This document shows positions 27,756-39,700 of a stretch of 64,000 bases of DNA, in pieces. Both the position numbers and the translations under genes were made by a program. The stretch's first letter is position 1, and each line of letters starts with the position of its first letter. The stretch comes from Cardiocondyla obscurior (Eukaryota; Arthropoda; Insecta; Hymenoptera; Formicidae). The stretch covers positions 7,014,395 through 7,078,394 of the forward strand of contig NC_091872.1 of NCBI RefSeq assembly GCF_019399895.1. Reading direction: 5' to 3'. The notes under the pieces are model-generated. The model saw nothing but the letters and a program-made list of their open reading frames with translations, searched no databases and was not told the DNA's origin.

Positions 27756-27984
27756 GGACTAGAAAATTAAAATTTTCTTTGTTAGAATAAAATTGATTTA
27801 ATTTGCCACAATAACATTTATTTAGCTTGTCACAATAAAATTGATTTTGTATTATTTGCAGTTAAAAAAAAATGACAGAAACACATAGAAAAATTACTTT
27901 TATTCTTCAAAAGATCATATACTTTACGATAAATATCCAAATGTCCCAGTAAATCGTCTAAGATAAATTTAATTTTAATTTTAG

Positions 27985-28068
27985 GAATTCAAGAAAAGCG
28001 GCCTAGTGGGAGATGGTGTAGCAGATCTCGAGATCAGAAGAAACGCCGGGGAAAGCGGAAGCGAGAAA
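27985..28068 (+). other. Possible isolated 84-nt exon
   Basis: A T-rich acceptor (TTTTAATTTTAG) is followed by 84 GC-richer nucleotides that are open in frame (EFKKSGLVGDGVADLEIRRN..., ending GSEK) and then by a donor (AAA|GTAAGA). The base composition differs sharply from the AT-rich surroundings. No neighbouring exon or known family was recognised. It could be an upstream alternative exon of a plus-strand transcript (PPP1R37 lies 2.7 kb away) or a chance island. Confidence 0.25.
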
Positions 28069-29154
28069 GTAAGAGTTCACAGCCGTAGGCTGATTTCTTC
28101 AGCCGTCACTTTCGTTCTCCGTTCGCGATCAGTACCACTGTTCAAAGTCTATTATCAAACTTTTCGAATTAAATATAAAGAAGAAAAACACGTAGTACAT
28201 CGTTATCTGCGGCCTTTGAGCTCATAAAAGAGATACGCTTTTTTTGTCCGTTTTGCGTCGAGGATGAGCAACATTTATATATGTATATATACATATAAAT
28301 TATCCGCGTCTCTCGAAATAAATAATAAATCATTATTTTAGTAGGCTAAAAAATGCGCATAAAAAGAATTAACATTAAACACTTAAATAGATTATTGTAT
28401 ACAACATAATAGAACAATTATATGTATGAACGCTTTAAAATGTTTATGAAATTATTAATTAAAAAAAGTTCATAAAAACTAACATATGTTGGTATAAAAA
28501 AATTATATTTATATTACATTTTCTTGATTCTGACATTCTTGAAAAAGCTTTGAATATTTTTATACACTTTAAATAAATCGTTTATATTCTTTTTGCGAAT
28601 AAAAACATAGAACTCAAGCAAACTAGTCTACATTGTTAGAATATTAAGCAACAAATCCTGTTTATTTTATATAAAAGTTTATAGATTAATTTCTAAACTG
28701 TTGAAAAACAGATTTACAATGTTATTAACTTCCATCTAACTAGACAAAAACAAATTTATAATTTGTAAAATATTACTACAGATATTCACATTAGTTCGTA
28801 TTTCTCATATTATGTATAAGTGAAAAAAAATTAATTGCATAATAATTTTGAAGTATAATTAAAAATGAGAGCAAACACATTTGCATGTATTAATATGTGA
28901 AATAAACGAATGTATAAAATACAGACATGAAATAAATATGCTCCAAAGCAATTATTTTAATTACAATTTATGTGTAAAATATAAATTTAAATAAAAATTA
29001 TCATGTAAATTAATTTACCAGAAATAAATAACATTGAGAGTAACAAATACTTTGTAATAAAGTTCAACAATGATTAATTACTGCAAATTATAACTAGTAA
29101 CTTACGACATTTGTAGGAAGCCCCTTTCATTCTACGTAATAATTTGTCACATTT

Positions 29155-30188
29155 TTATCTAATGCTCAACATATCAGCAACTAAACCTGTCAATAAGTTC
29201 TTTTCTTTCAACTCCTCAACTATGTGTTTGTACTTTTGAACTTTTTCATATAGACGTTTATTCTTGCGTTCTAACAATACTTTTTCTTTTCTCATTTCTT
29301 CAAATGCTACTAAAAATCGATTCCACAATTTTTCATCATTAAAATCCTCTTTTCTAAAAATGCCAAATTTTTTCAGGTTACAATGTTTTTTTGATGCAAC
29401 ACTAGATTCATCACCACTGGAATCGTTTTTTCTAGAAAAAAATAATTGCATTTTGTAAATGAACAAAGAGAAAAATATTGATTAAGGTAATATATATACA
29501 CATATATATATATATATATAACCTTTTCGAGCATTTTATATTTTCATCTGTTACAAGTTCTATTGTCTCTGTGCAATCATCAATTTCAGCATCATAATCT
29601 TGAAAGTTTCTAAACACAAAAATAATTGAAACTTTAAAACAATAGGATAAAGAAATAACTGTATATTTTATAATGCTAAATTTGGATACTTACAATGAAT
29701 CATGTTCAGTGGATTCTACACATGTAATGTGATCATCAATTTCAGTCACAGATTCTTGAAAGTTTCTAAACAGCATGAAAACAATTAAAATAGAAAAAAA
29801 TTATATTTTATAATAATAAATTTGTGTAGACACTTACATTACTTCCATTGAATCATGTTCAATGGATTCTACACATGTATTTAATTCATCTTCAATATTC
29901 AATCGTGGAACAGCAGTGTTTTTCAGAATAGGCCTGTCACAAAAGTCTCGATAATCTTCAGGCTTGAAATGTTGATTACATACAAAAGCAGTTTTAATAC
30001 TATCTTTCTTCTTCATTATCTCCAACCACTGTTTTCGAATGTCCGAATTCTTTGGCAAACTAAAAACATAAATGCTTTGCGTGAGAGGTGAAGATATATA
30101 AAACATTTTACTGGTAATATTTTTACCTGTGAAAAGTGAGATGTGGGTTTATCGCTTGTTCGACTTTGCAAATACCGCATATTCTCAT
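29155..30188 (-). CDS. Small THAP-domain zinc-finger protein, 5 exons, 239 aa
   Basis: THAP domains are C2CH zinc fingers that bind DNA; many insect members are transcription regulators or derive from P-element transposases. Exons in transcription order: 30188-30127, 30059-29838, 29765-29694, 29609-29523, 29431-29155; total 720 nt, in frame. The N terminus reads RICGICK...LTFHSLPKNSDIRKQW...FVCNQHFKPEDY...LKNTAVPRL, giving the C-x2-C, the invariant Trp, C-x2-H and the closing AVP box. The middle (about 95-148) is acidic with repeated CVES-EHDS segments. The C-terminal third (about 170-230) is a charged coiled coil (EEMRKEKVLLERKNKRLYEKVQ), likely for dimerisation. No transposase domain follows the finger. 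The start is the first ATG that puts both cysteines in frame. The specific family member cannot be named. Confidence 0.85.
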
Positions 30189-30736
30189 TGTTGCAAATAC
30201 ACTTGTAACCTCTAAAAATGCAATATACAATAAGCGGAAGTAGAGTCACAAATGATAGAACCAATTAGAATAGAGAACAGTATACTCTGAAAGCCGTCCG
30301 TCCGCCGTCTGGGCTTGTAGCGCGCCACCGGCGTCGAAGCAGCATGCGCAACTCCACTTTAATGGCAACAAAGATGGTGGGCGCAGTGCGCGCAGCAATT
30401 GTGTGCCTGCGGCAGGCGCGTTGACGTGCCTGACAAGCGTCGTACAGCGTACGGCCCAGGTAGCGGGCACTGCAGGCGCGGGAGTGCGTGGTCTGCGTTA
30501 GCAGCTGTTCTTCGTGTACGTGCGTGCGTGGCTACGTGCGTGCGTGCGGGCGGGCGCGCGCGCGCGCCACCCGTCCGCATATGCACGCGTGTGCGTGGAT
30601 GCATGCGTGCGTGCGTGCGTACGCGCGCGATTACGCGATTCCGCGGTGTGCGCGCGTGCCTGGCCGCGTTGGGTGACTCGCGGTACCACCGCGTTTCCGA
30701 CGTGTTCCAACGAAATATGTCAGAGGCCGCGGAAGT
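30189..30736. promoter_or_regulatory. Bidirectional CpG-island promoter between the THAP gene and PPP1R37
   Basis: The two start codons are 548 bp apart and point away from each other. The interval is very CpG-rich from about 30290, with GCGTGCGTGC runs at 30515-30640, and contains AAAGATGGTGGG at about 30369, a YY1/Pho-like core. A CCAAT box is on the plus strand at about 30261. A short uORF (30717-30740) overlaps the PPP1R37 ATG. The open frames in this block follow from its composition and are not genes. Confidence 0.65.
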
Positions 30737-33700
30737 ATGAGCGAGGAAGCGGACTCGATTGGGCAGACCCATGGGGACACGACCTTGGCTGACAAGAGTG
30801 ATCGCGACGCGCCGTCACCGCCGTCGCCGTCGCCGTCGTCGCCGTCGACGACCTACACCAGGAGGCCGCGCTTTGGTACCGGCGGCCCCCCGTCCTCGCC
30901 CTACGTCTGGGTCGACGGTCGTCAGCTGCGCAGCGCTCTAGCTTGGACCAAGAAATCTCCGCCCCGACGAGTCAGCTTTCCCTTGAGCGACAGTCACTTG
31001 GTGACGGGCTACCTCGAACCCGACAATCCCTGGCGATACGGTGAGTACCTCCGCCTTCCCGCATCCTCTCGCCGCTCCCCGGCCTTCGGTCTTTATTCCA
31101 GACCGGAGTATCGCCCTATTCCGAGCACGCGTTTCAAATGCCCTGCGTATTGATGTTGCCCCGACGATCTAGGCTTAGATCCGACTAGCGATTTGCGTTC
31201 ACCAGACGGGAACAAAGCGAAGATCACACAGTTGCCCAGGTTCAGTGCTTTGCGAAAGTTGACGCAATCGGTTTCTGGACGTTTTATCGTAGGATCTGAA
31301 GAACGTTTAGTTCTTGTGCTCAAGCATGACGTAAACCCTGTCGGCGGTTGTAAATCGCTCTTATGGAGATAGGAAAGATCTACTCTGGTGCTTGCCACTT
31401 GGTGTAAGAACATACAATGTGATGATTAATTCGATGTTACAATGTTGCAGGAAAGTTTCTGCTTCTTCTCAAGATTTAGATTTAAAAATACTTAAATCAC
31501 AGCAAGTTGTAGTAATTGCTTGCTGTAATCCTGTACAAATTAGCTGTCGGATTTAAGGCCGAGGCTCTGTAAATTGTTACTTTGGTGCCACAGTAGGAAA
31601 GCTCCATCAACCGCTTAGAAAAGTGTTCAATGTATGATGCAAATATGTAAATACGACTGTGATAAATTAGCGATTTCCTAATTAATTTCTGTTAAATTCT
31701 TTCAAACTCATATTTTAAGTTCAACACAAATAGCACACTTTTGCCTTTAAGGAGTTGTTCTACCTGAAATCAAAATAGCTGATTTGCAAAGACATTCTGG
31801 TGATATTCTAAATTGTCAAGCTGTCGTGGGATAATTTTCTTCTTTAAGACAATTGTATTTCGCTTCTACGCTATCAGGTTTTTTTATAGACCATCTCGAG
31901 CGAAGGCTTTCGCAATGTGAACTACGTCCTAATTATAAGTTTGATGAGAGAGAAACAGTGACGTCTACTTGGTACAATATGCAACACAGAAACTGTAACA
32001 GTAATATATATACATATTTTTTTCAATGTAATTATTTTGTAAACCAATGGACTCTTGGAAAATAAATAGACAGTTGTACACCATAGTTGCAGACTTTTCC
32101 TTAACTTCACACTCGCATTTTATTTTATGCACTTATCTGTCTTGCGATATATTAGATATATTACGCACACATAAATACATTGTGATCTCGGAATGTAATC
32201 AGGACACGAGTCTTTGCAAGAATTGTATGCTTTGTCTTGAAAAAGGTCTTTCAAAATGTTTTCCGTCCTCTTTCAGAAGTCCCCTCCTGTTACCTTCCAA
32301 CGCTTTTTTGTATCTTTATTCTGAAAGACATGTAAATTTGAAATCGAGACGTTTTCTTTCTTCCTTTTTTTAATTATTTAATTTGTAAATTATTGCCTGT
32401 GTTGTTTTTACATTGTGAAATAAAACTGTTAATAATTGTTCCCAGCTGAAAATGTGAATCGCGAGGACTTAGTCTTTGCATACAAGGAGTCTTGTGCACG
32501 TCATGCCACTGAACCCTTACAAAATGTTTTAGTTCAACTGGAGGTAAATTCACTTTTCTGCAATATTATAACTTTATGAATATTATCTATTCAAGTCAAT
32601 GTTAAAATTAAATCTGACCATCACCGTGTTGCAATAAAGTAGTTCTGTAAAAATTGGTTCTATGCGTACGAACGTGAAGGCCGATTTGTTTGATGAAAAC
32701 GCATAAATAGCTAAGATAAACGTGCAAAGTCTTTCTTTCTTTTTTTTTCTTTTTTTTATTTTTTTTTTTAACTTTATCATGGTATTTCGTATGTGCTAAA
32801 CGAAAAATTTTTGCAAGTTTTGACGCTCAGCGAACTTTTAAGAAGAAAGATTTTACAGTTTACTTTCACATATTTTTATTCTTATTATATAGAATTTGGA
32901 CGTAAATCGCGACCGCTGTGAAGAACTGAATTTGAAAGGAGAAGCTTTAAATCAGGATCACATCGAACCACTGGAGGAGATACTAAAGAGAATACAGTTT
33001 AATAAAATCGATTTAGAAGGAACGTCTTTGAATGATGAGGTATTTCTTCGAAACTAATGTGCATATATGTTATTTCATTGCTATTACACAATATGTGTTA
33101 AATTATTATTGTTACAGAGTTCCGTGATATTATTTGATATGATGGAATATTATGAAGCCGTAAGACACTTAAATATTTCATCTAATTCAGAAATCGGAGT
33201 GCGCGGCTGGCAAGCGTGCTCACACATGATTAAAAAGGTACTTATACAACCAGCCAGAATATTTTTATATTTTATATTATTAATTAAATCAAAATTATTC
33301 TTTTAATTACTTAAGATATACATAATGACGTTTTGATAGCGTAAAATGTTAGAAGTAAGTTAACACAAGCATTATTGTTTCAGACTGAAAGCTTAGAGCA
33401 ATTTGAAGCAAGGGACATTAAACTTGATGAACAAAACATGAACATTTTGACCCGTGCATTGCGAACGGTTTGCCATCTACAAGTCCTTAAATTGGAAAAT
33501 TGTGGACTATCGGGTCGAGCAATTATCATGCTTGGTATTTATCACGTAACAGTTCTTTTTTTTTTCTTTGCGTCATAATATCGTATATCATACTGCATTT
33601 ACGATGTAACTTTGTAAATTATTAACAGAATAACAGTTATTGCTATAATTTACAAGAGAAAGTTAAAGATATTAAAATAATTTCTTGCAATTATTAAAAT

Positions 33701-36700
33701 AAAATTAATAAATTTTCTCCCTTGCTTTTTTACTTTTACAATTGTATGAGAAGTATGAGAAAAGATTATGACTCTTTGTTTTTCTAACAGTTACAGCCCT
33801 AAAAATAAATAGCGGTATACGGGAACTATATTTAGCCGATAACGGGCTTGACTTATACGATGCTATACAGCTTGGATCTCTCTTAAGAATGAACAATCAT
33901 TTGCAATTGCTCGATATTAGGTATGTATAACTTTGTAATAAACAATTAAGAATTATCATTTGGTGCGTTTTTTTTTTTTTTTTCGAAAATACAACAAATG
34001 TGTTTAAGTGTGTTAACGTTTCTTTCTTAATTAATATCAAAATTTTTATAACTATTTTTTCCATTTTGGTAAAAATTATTCACATATAATTCAATTATAT
34101 GATTTAAGGATAATTTTTATGTATAGTTTGTAGACGCTTCTTCATTGTGAGGCATGCATTATACTTAAACAAGCAAATGATGTTAGTACAATTTTTTTTT
34201 CTGGAAATGTTTTTCCTTAGTAATAATAACGTCCAGGACGATGGAGTACGAGATATATTAGAGGGCCTGATCAATCAAATTAATGAAGACAAAACTGGCA
34301 AGGGTCTTAATATTTTGATATTATGGAACAATCATCTGACCAAGAAATCATCGCCTTACTTTTCGAGGATTATAGTACGTATTGTAAATAATTTTTACTA
34401 TATTGCTTTTAATTGTGTTATAGGTGACGCGTGTTTAGTAGGCAATTTTTCTGATTAGCATACATGTAAATTAATAATTATAATTTTTATTACAGCTTTA
34501 ATTATTATAATCGTTATTGTTATTTTATTACAGTAGTTATTTTAATTTGTATTTTATATGTGCTATAATTAGTTAATATGTTGGACTAATTAAAAATATG
34601 GAACTAATTCGCATTTTATTTCTAAAATTGAACGAAATTAAATCTGAAATCAAAAGAATAAAATTAATTAACTACAATAAAAACATGATTTATGTGGTGT
34701 CATGCGTCTGCTTTTTTTTATTTGCAATAATTATGTTTAGGCATTATCGAAAACATTGGAAACTCTGAATATCGGTCAAAACATGCTGACGGACGAAATA
34801 TTAAGTACCGTTAATGAATCGTTGAAGCAAAATCGTGTTCTCTTACAATTGGGCATGCAATCTACGGAACTTACATGCGATGGAATAATTACGCTCGCCG
34901 AAATATTGGAAACGAATCAAGTCTTGCAGGTGTTGTTATTGTTTTAAATTACTTTAAAGTGTTTTAACTCTTGATAAATTTTGTCATGCTTTACATAATT
35001 TCTTTCTTTCACAGAGGATAGATTTACGAGATAACAGTATACAGATGCGCGGCATGCAGGCTTTGGCGAATGTCATGAAAAAGAACAAAGCCATTACGCA
35101 GATTGATTTGGACGATAAACCTCGGATAAGAATAGTGGGTATCGATATTTATCTTATATGTTGCATAATGGGAAATCCCGCTGTCATATATATAAACTTT
35201 GCATCAAGTACTTGTTGTATAATGTTATTCGCGCAGTTTTACTTAATGTTACTTATGTTTCACAATAGTAATATTATTATTTTTTTTTTTAAATAAAGGA
35301 CGGTCCCTTGCACGAATACAAGGAAATGGCTGCGGAGATTCGCAATTACTGCAATCAAAATAAGGAACGCCGTCTGCTGAAGGAGGGTGAGGTCGAGGAT
35401 GTGGAGAGTCCGGGGCATTCGAATCGGTTGCTGAACGCGAGTTTCCGTAAGATCTCGCTTACCTGTCAGACACTGCCAAGCCCGGCGCGATCGGCAATGT
35501 TAGCCGCCGATGAGCCGGCGACGCGCGCTAAGCTGGAGCCAAAGCGTACCAGTGGAAGCCGCCTACGCTCCCCGGCTCCCAGTCCCATTCCTTCCCCAGT
35601 GGCCAGTCCGATCCCTAGTCCGTCTCGAAACCGTTTCGTCGTGTGTCGAGTGTCGGAAGCATCATTGCGCTCCGCCGACTCTTCGGTGTCCTCCTCACCG
35701 GTCACTCCACCATCTCTCGGCTCCTCCCCGTCCCTCGGTTCTTCCCCGTCTTTCTTCCCTAATACGAGCGGTGGCCCGTCGCGGTTTCGCGTGTCGGTCG
35801 TGGAGTCGGCGGGCGCCGACCGCTCGTCGCTCAAATCGGTCGTCGCCTCCTCCAGCGGCAGCTCGGTCACTATCGGTTTTAACGTCAGAATCGACGCGGC
35901 CGACTCCGACGATCCCGACCGCGCAACCAAGATGGACGTGCATGCGATGCGGACCGCTAGTGATAGTACAACCGCGTCCGTAGATGTGCTTAACGTAGTT
36001 ACGACAAAAATCTCCCCAAACGAAGACATTGCCAAAAACGAAGACCGTTGTGAAGCAAAGAAAACGGGGGAGCGATCAGATGTGTACCAAGCTGAAAAGC
36101 GAGTCTGGGTGGATGAGAGCGTTACCGCGACTTGTACGAATGATTATGATGTAGCAACAAAGGTCAAAGAGGAGCGATTAGCTCAAAAAGATATAACTGT
36201 GCCGCAGTCTGAAAAGAACAAAGATACTGCAACGATTCGTGATCATTGCGACAAAACGGTGAAAAGCAATATAACAGTAGACGTCGAAAGTATAGCAACA
36301 GCCAACGAGGATATCGAAGTGATCGAGGATCATTGCATCATGTATACGAGTACAAAAGAACTACTGGTACCTGCGTATCCAAGTGAGGATACAGCCTCGA
36401 GTAGAATTAGCGGGATCGAGGATAAAGCCTTAACAAAATCGTCCTCGGATGATACTTTGAAATTGTGCGCGAATCAGACAACTTCTGAAGAACTATCCAC
36501 CTGCATTTTGGAGTCTTCCGTAAATCCTACCTCGGAAACGTACTCCTCGATTGGCAGGACGGAGCAACAATCGCGGGAACAGGCGAACACGTCAGTGCAA
36601 AAGCACAAGTCGAGTCTAGAGAAGCTCCTGTCCTTGTTTCAGCATCCTGGTCAGTTTTTCTCGGACTCTTCGAACGTCGTCACGGACACCAGAAGCACTT

Positions 36701-39700
36701 TGCAAGAGAACGTAAGCGGTATGATGACGCTGAGCGACAGGGTGCAGCAGTACCTGAAGGATGGCCGAACCAAGAATAGCACCGAAAATTCTTGGTCCTT
36801 GGAGCACGGGTCCTTGCTGAGAAACAGATCAGTGAGAGTAAACGTATCACAGCTGCCGAGTTTGACTAATATATTCGCGTCCTTCAAGCTCGAACCTCAC
36901 ACGAGTCTCGTCGAGCACAGCCCTAAGCTTTTTAGTCAGGATAAAAATCAAGATGCGAATATCAGAGAAAAAGATTTAGAAAAAAAATTAGCAGACACCG
37001 AGGTTTTGACAATCGACGAAGATTTATTAGAGCAGGAAAAGGATCAGATTTTTAGAAACGATGAGAATGTTATCGAACGGGTGAACGATGAAGATAATTT
37101 ATCTGAACAGGAGCAAAATAGGATTACGAAGGAGTGTGAGAAGCATTTAATCGTTAACGAGAAGAATCAGATTGTCGGAAACGACGAGAATAATTTATTC
37201 GTTCAAGAAGATAATGAGATTGAAAGGAATAACGAGCAGAAATGGTTTGACCGGCATATCAAGGACGATGAAAAGAATTTGATTAGCCAGAAAGAGATTC
37301 AAACTTTAATCAATAAAGATAATTTATTTGATAAGGTAAAAAATCGAATTGAGGAGACCGAAGAAACAAGTTTAGAGGATCTAGAGAAAGAACAAGTTTT
37401 CAGGAGCGCTAAAGACGAGAACTTTAAAGATCAAGAGGAGACTCGGATTGCTGAAAACAACGAGGATCAAGATCAGGGTAAAGACCAGATTACGAGTGAC
37501 AAAGAGTACAATTTAAATAACTGGAATGAGGTATCTGCGAGAGATAACGAGAATTTGAAAAGACAAGACAGCGTGATTGTGAGAAACGGTGAGAAAGATA
37601 GTATGCAAGATGTACATGTTGATGAAGAAAGTGTTAAAAAAGACGACACGCGTTGCACAGATAAATTACAACGTATAGAATCTGACTTTAGTGATCGACT
37701 GTTACCTGAAAGTGTGCAATCAAAGGACAATTTTGTTGATAATTTAGTATTAAATGACAGTTATGTTAAGCCGAACGTGACGGCTTTATCGTCGCTGGCG
37801 AGCGAATCTACTGTGTGCGTAGATGTAAAGTTAACGAATGCAACCGAATGTTCTGTTATAGAATTAAGTGAGACCGACAGTACAGGGTGTAACGATGATT
37901 TCGTTGATGTTAATAGCGATTCACGAGAGCGTCACGACGCGCAGAATACAAAATGTACAGAGCGTAGTACCGACGTTGAACGCTTCCGACGCGACAATCT
38001 GGAAGATTCCGAGCGCGACGGGACAAAAATTTTAGAAAGTAACGATGGAGAACGCTTAGAATGTAAGGACGCGACGGTTGGAGGAGCGAATGCCTTAGTG
38101 GCGAGGACATGTGATACAACTACGGACAGTATTAATCAGACTAGTGATAGTAGTTTTCCGATTTGTAACATAGGGCATGATAGGAAAACCGTAGATAGCG
38201 TAAGTACTATGAAAACGTCGGTGAGCACGGGCGATGACTACGGGGTATCGCCAGGGTCGTTGAATAACGTCTGTGTGTTAGCGACGTTAACAGACGATGC
38301 CGTGGCATTGTCGAGGTCGTCGATAAACGCCAATTCGGACGGCCACTTAGACAAGGAAGTTACCAATAACACGTGCTGCATCGCCAAGACAGATCATCAA
38401 CGTAAGTCTGTAAACGGAGAAGAGAAGAACGAGGATGTAGCGGAAGTCCTCAACGACGATGCTTGCCGCGATTCCACCAATTGCAAAAGTACAAGTGTAA
38501 ATATTAAGATAGAATTGGCGACGACGAGTTTGGAGAGCCGGGAGACGCTTGAGGAACATCACGAAGAACAATCTTTTATGCCAAATAACGTGGATGTACA
38601 TCGAATTATTGTTAAAGCCGAGACTAAGGACCAACAACCAGAAAACGTCGTTGACCATGGCAGACGGATCGACCCGACTATTCTTGTTACGCCGTACGAG
38701 GCTTGTACGAATCTGGATAAGTCGGATGCGGAGGAGCTAATTTTCTGCATGACGGATATCTCGACGGACGGCACGTCTGTAGAGGACGAACTATCGCCGA
38801 GCGTACCGTCCAGGAGCTCGCCGAACGACTCCGCGAAGGTAACAGAATCGTACTTGGAGCTGACCGTTTCGAGCGCAACGTCGACGAGCACGCTGCTGAT
38901 TGAGAATCCCGAGGACATGCACCGGAACTCTAGCCAGGATTCCGGTATCGAGGAAACCGCCTTAACTCTCGACGACGTCGTTGTAACGGTGGATGCGCAC
39001 CCACTGCCGCCGCCTCGCAGCAGTCTTCAGGAAAGCGTGGACTCCGGGATCGAGTCGGAATGCTCGTCGATATGCATCAAGGTGGAACCCGTCGCCGAGG
39101 TCGTCGTGCTGCCGAAGAGGCCGTCGCGCGAAAGCAACGATGGGTACGAGGACTTTCTTACCGGAGAGCCGCGGCTGGTAGATAACCTCAACAGCATCAA
39201 GTGTACGGTCGTTAGTACCACGCGGCCTGTCGTCGACGAAGGTGTCGCGCATTCTCCCACTGCCGTGCACGGCACCAGGTGAGTATACTGACCGCGACTA
39301 TCCGGCGGTGTCTCTTCTCGATCGGCTTCTCCGGAACTTCCTGCGAGAACCCTAGAATGCGTTGCGCCATTTACTCGCCGTCGCCGGCTTGAGATCTTAA
39401 CTGAGGAAGAACAAAATATGGCACGTATTCCGCATCGGGTTGCTTGACTTTAGTCTTTACAGGACCGAAGAGTTCTCTCCCCGGTGCGCCACAATTCCAC
39501 GACACTAATCGGTTAGACGTAGAGTTCACATATCTCACGAGTTTTACACGACGCTCGTTTCGCTAATCTTTCAACTCAAAATTGTTGGAACCAGAGTCTA
39601 ATGGTCAACGAAGACGATTATACCTGAACGATGAGTAGCTTACGCTATGCATTCGCGTGAAAGAGAGTTCACGAATTCAAAGGGTTAAGCGACTGACGGA

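Larger units (their letters stand above)
25951..29154. other. AT-rich intergenic DNA with one short GC-rich island
   Basis: Mostly low-complexity AT-rich sequence between ABCD1 and the THAP gene, with T and A homopolymers (for example 26028-26060) and (GAAA)n near 26505-26525. A tandem repeat sits at 27704-27755 and a possible isolated exon at 27985-28068. The last part (28250-29154) is probably the 3' flank of the THAP gene. No complete gene is seen. Confidence 0.55.

Noticed and set aside
30359..30792. Several 60-140 codon ORFs on both strands in the THAP/PPP1R37 promoter
   Set aside because: They are repetitive RACV/HART patterns translated from GCGTGCGTGC runs.
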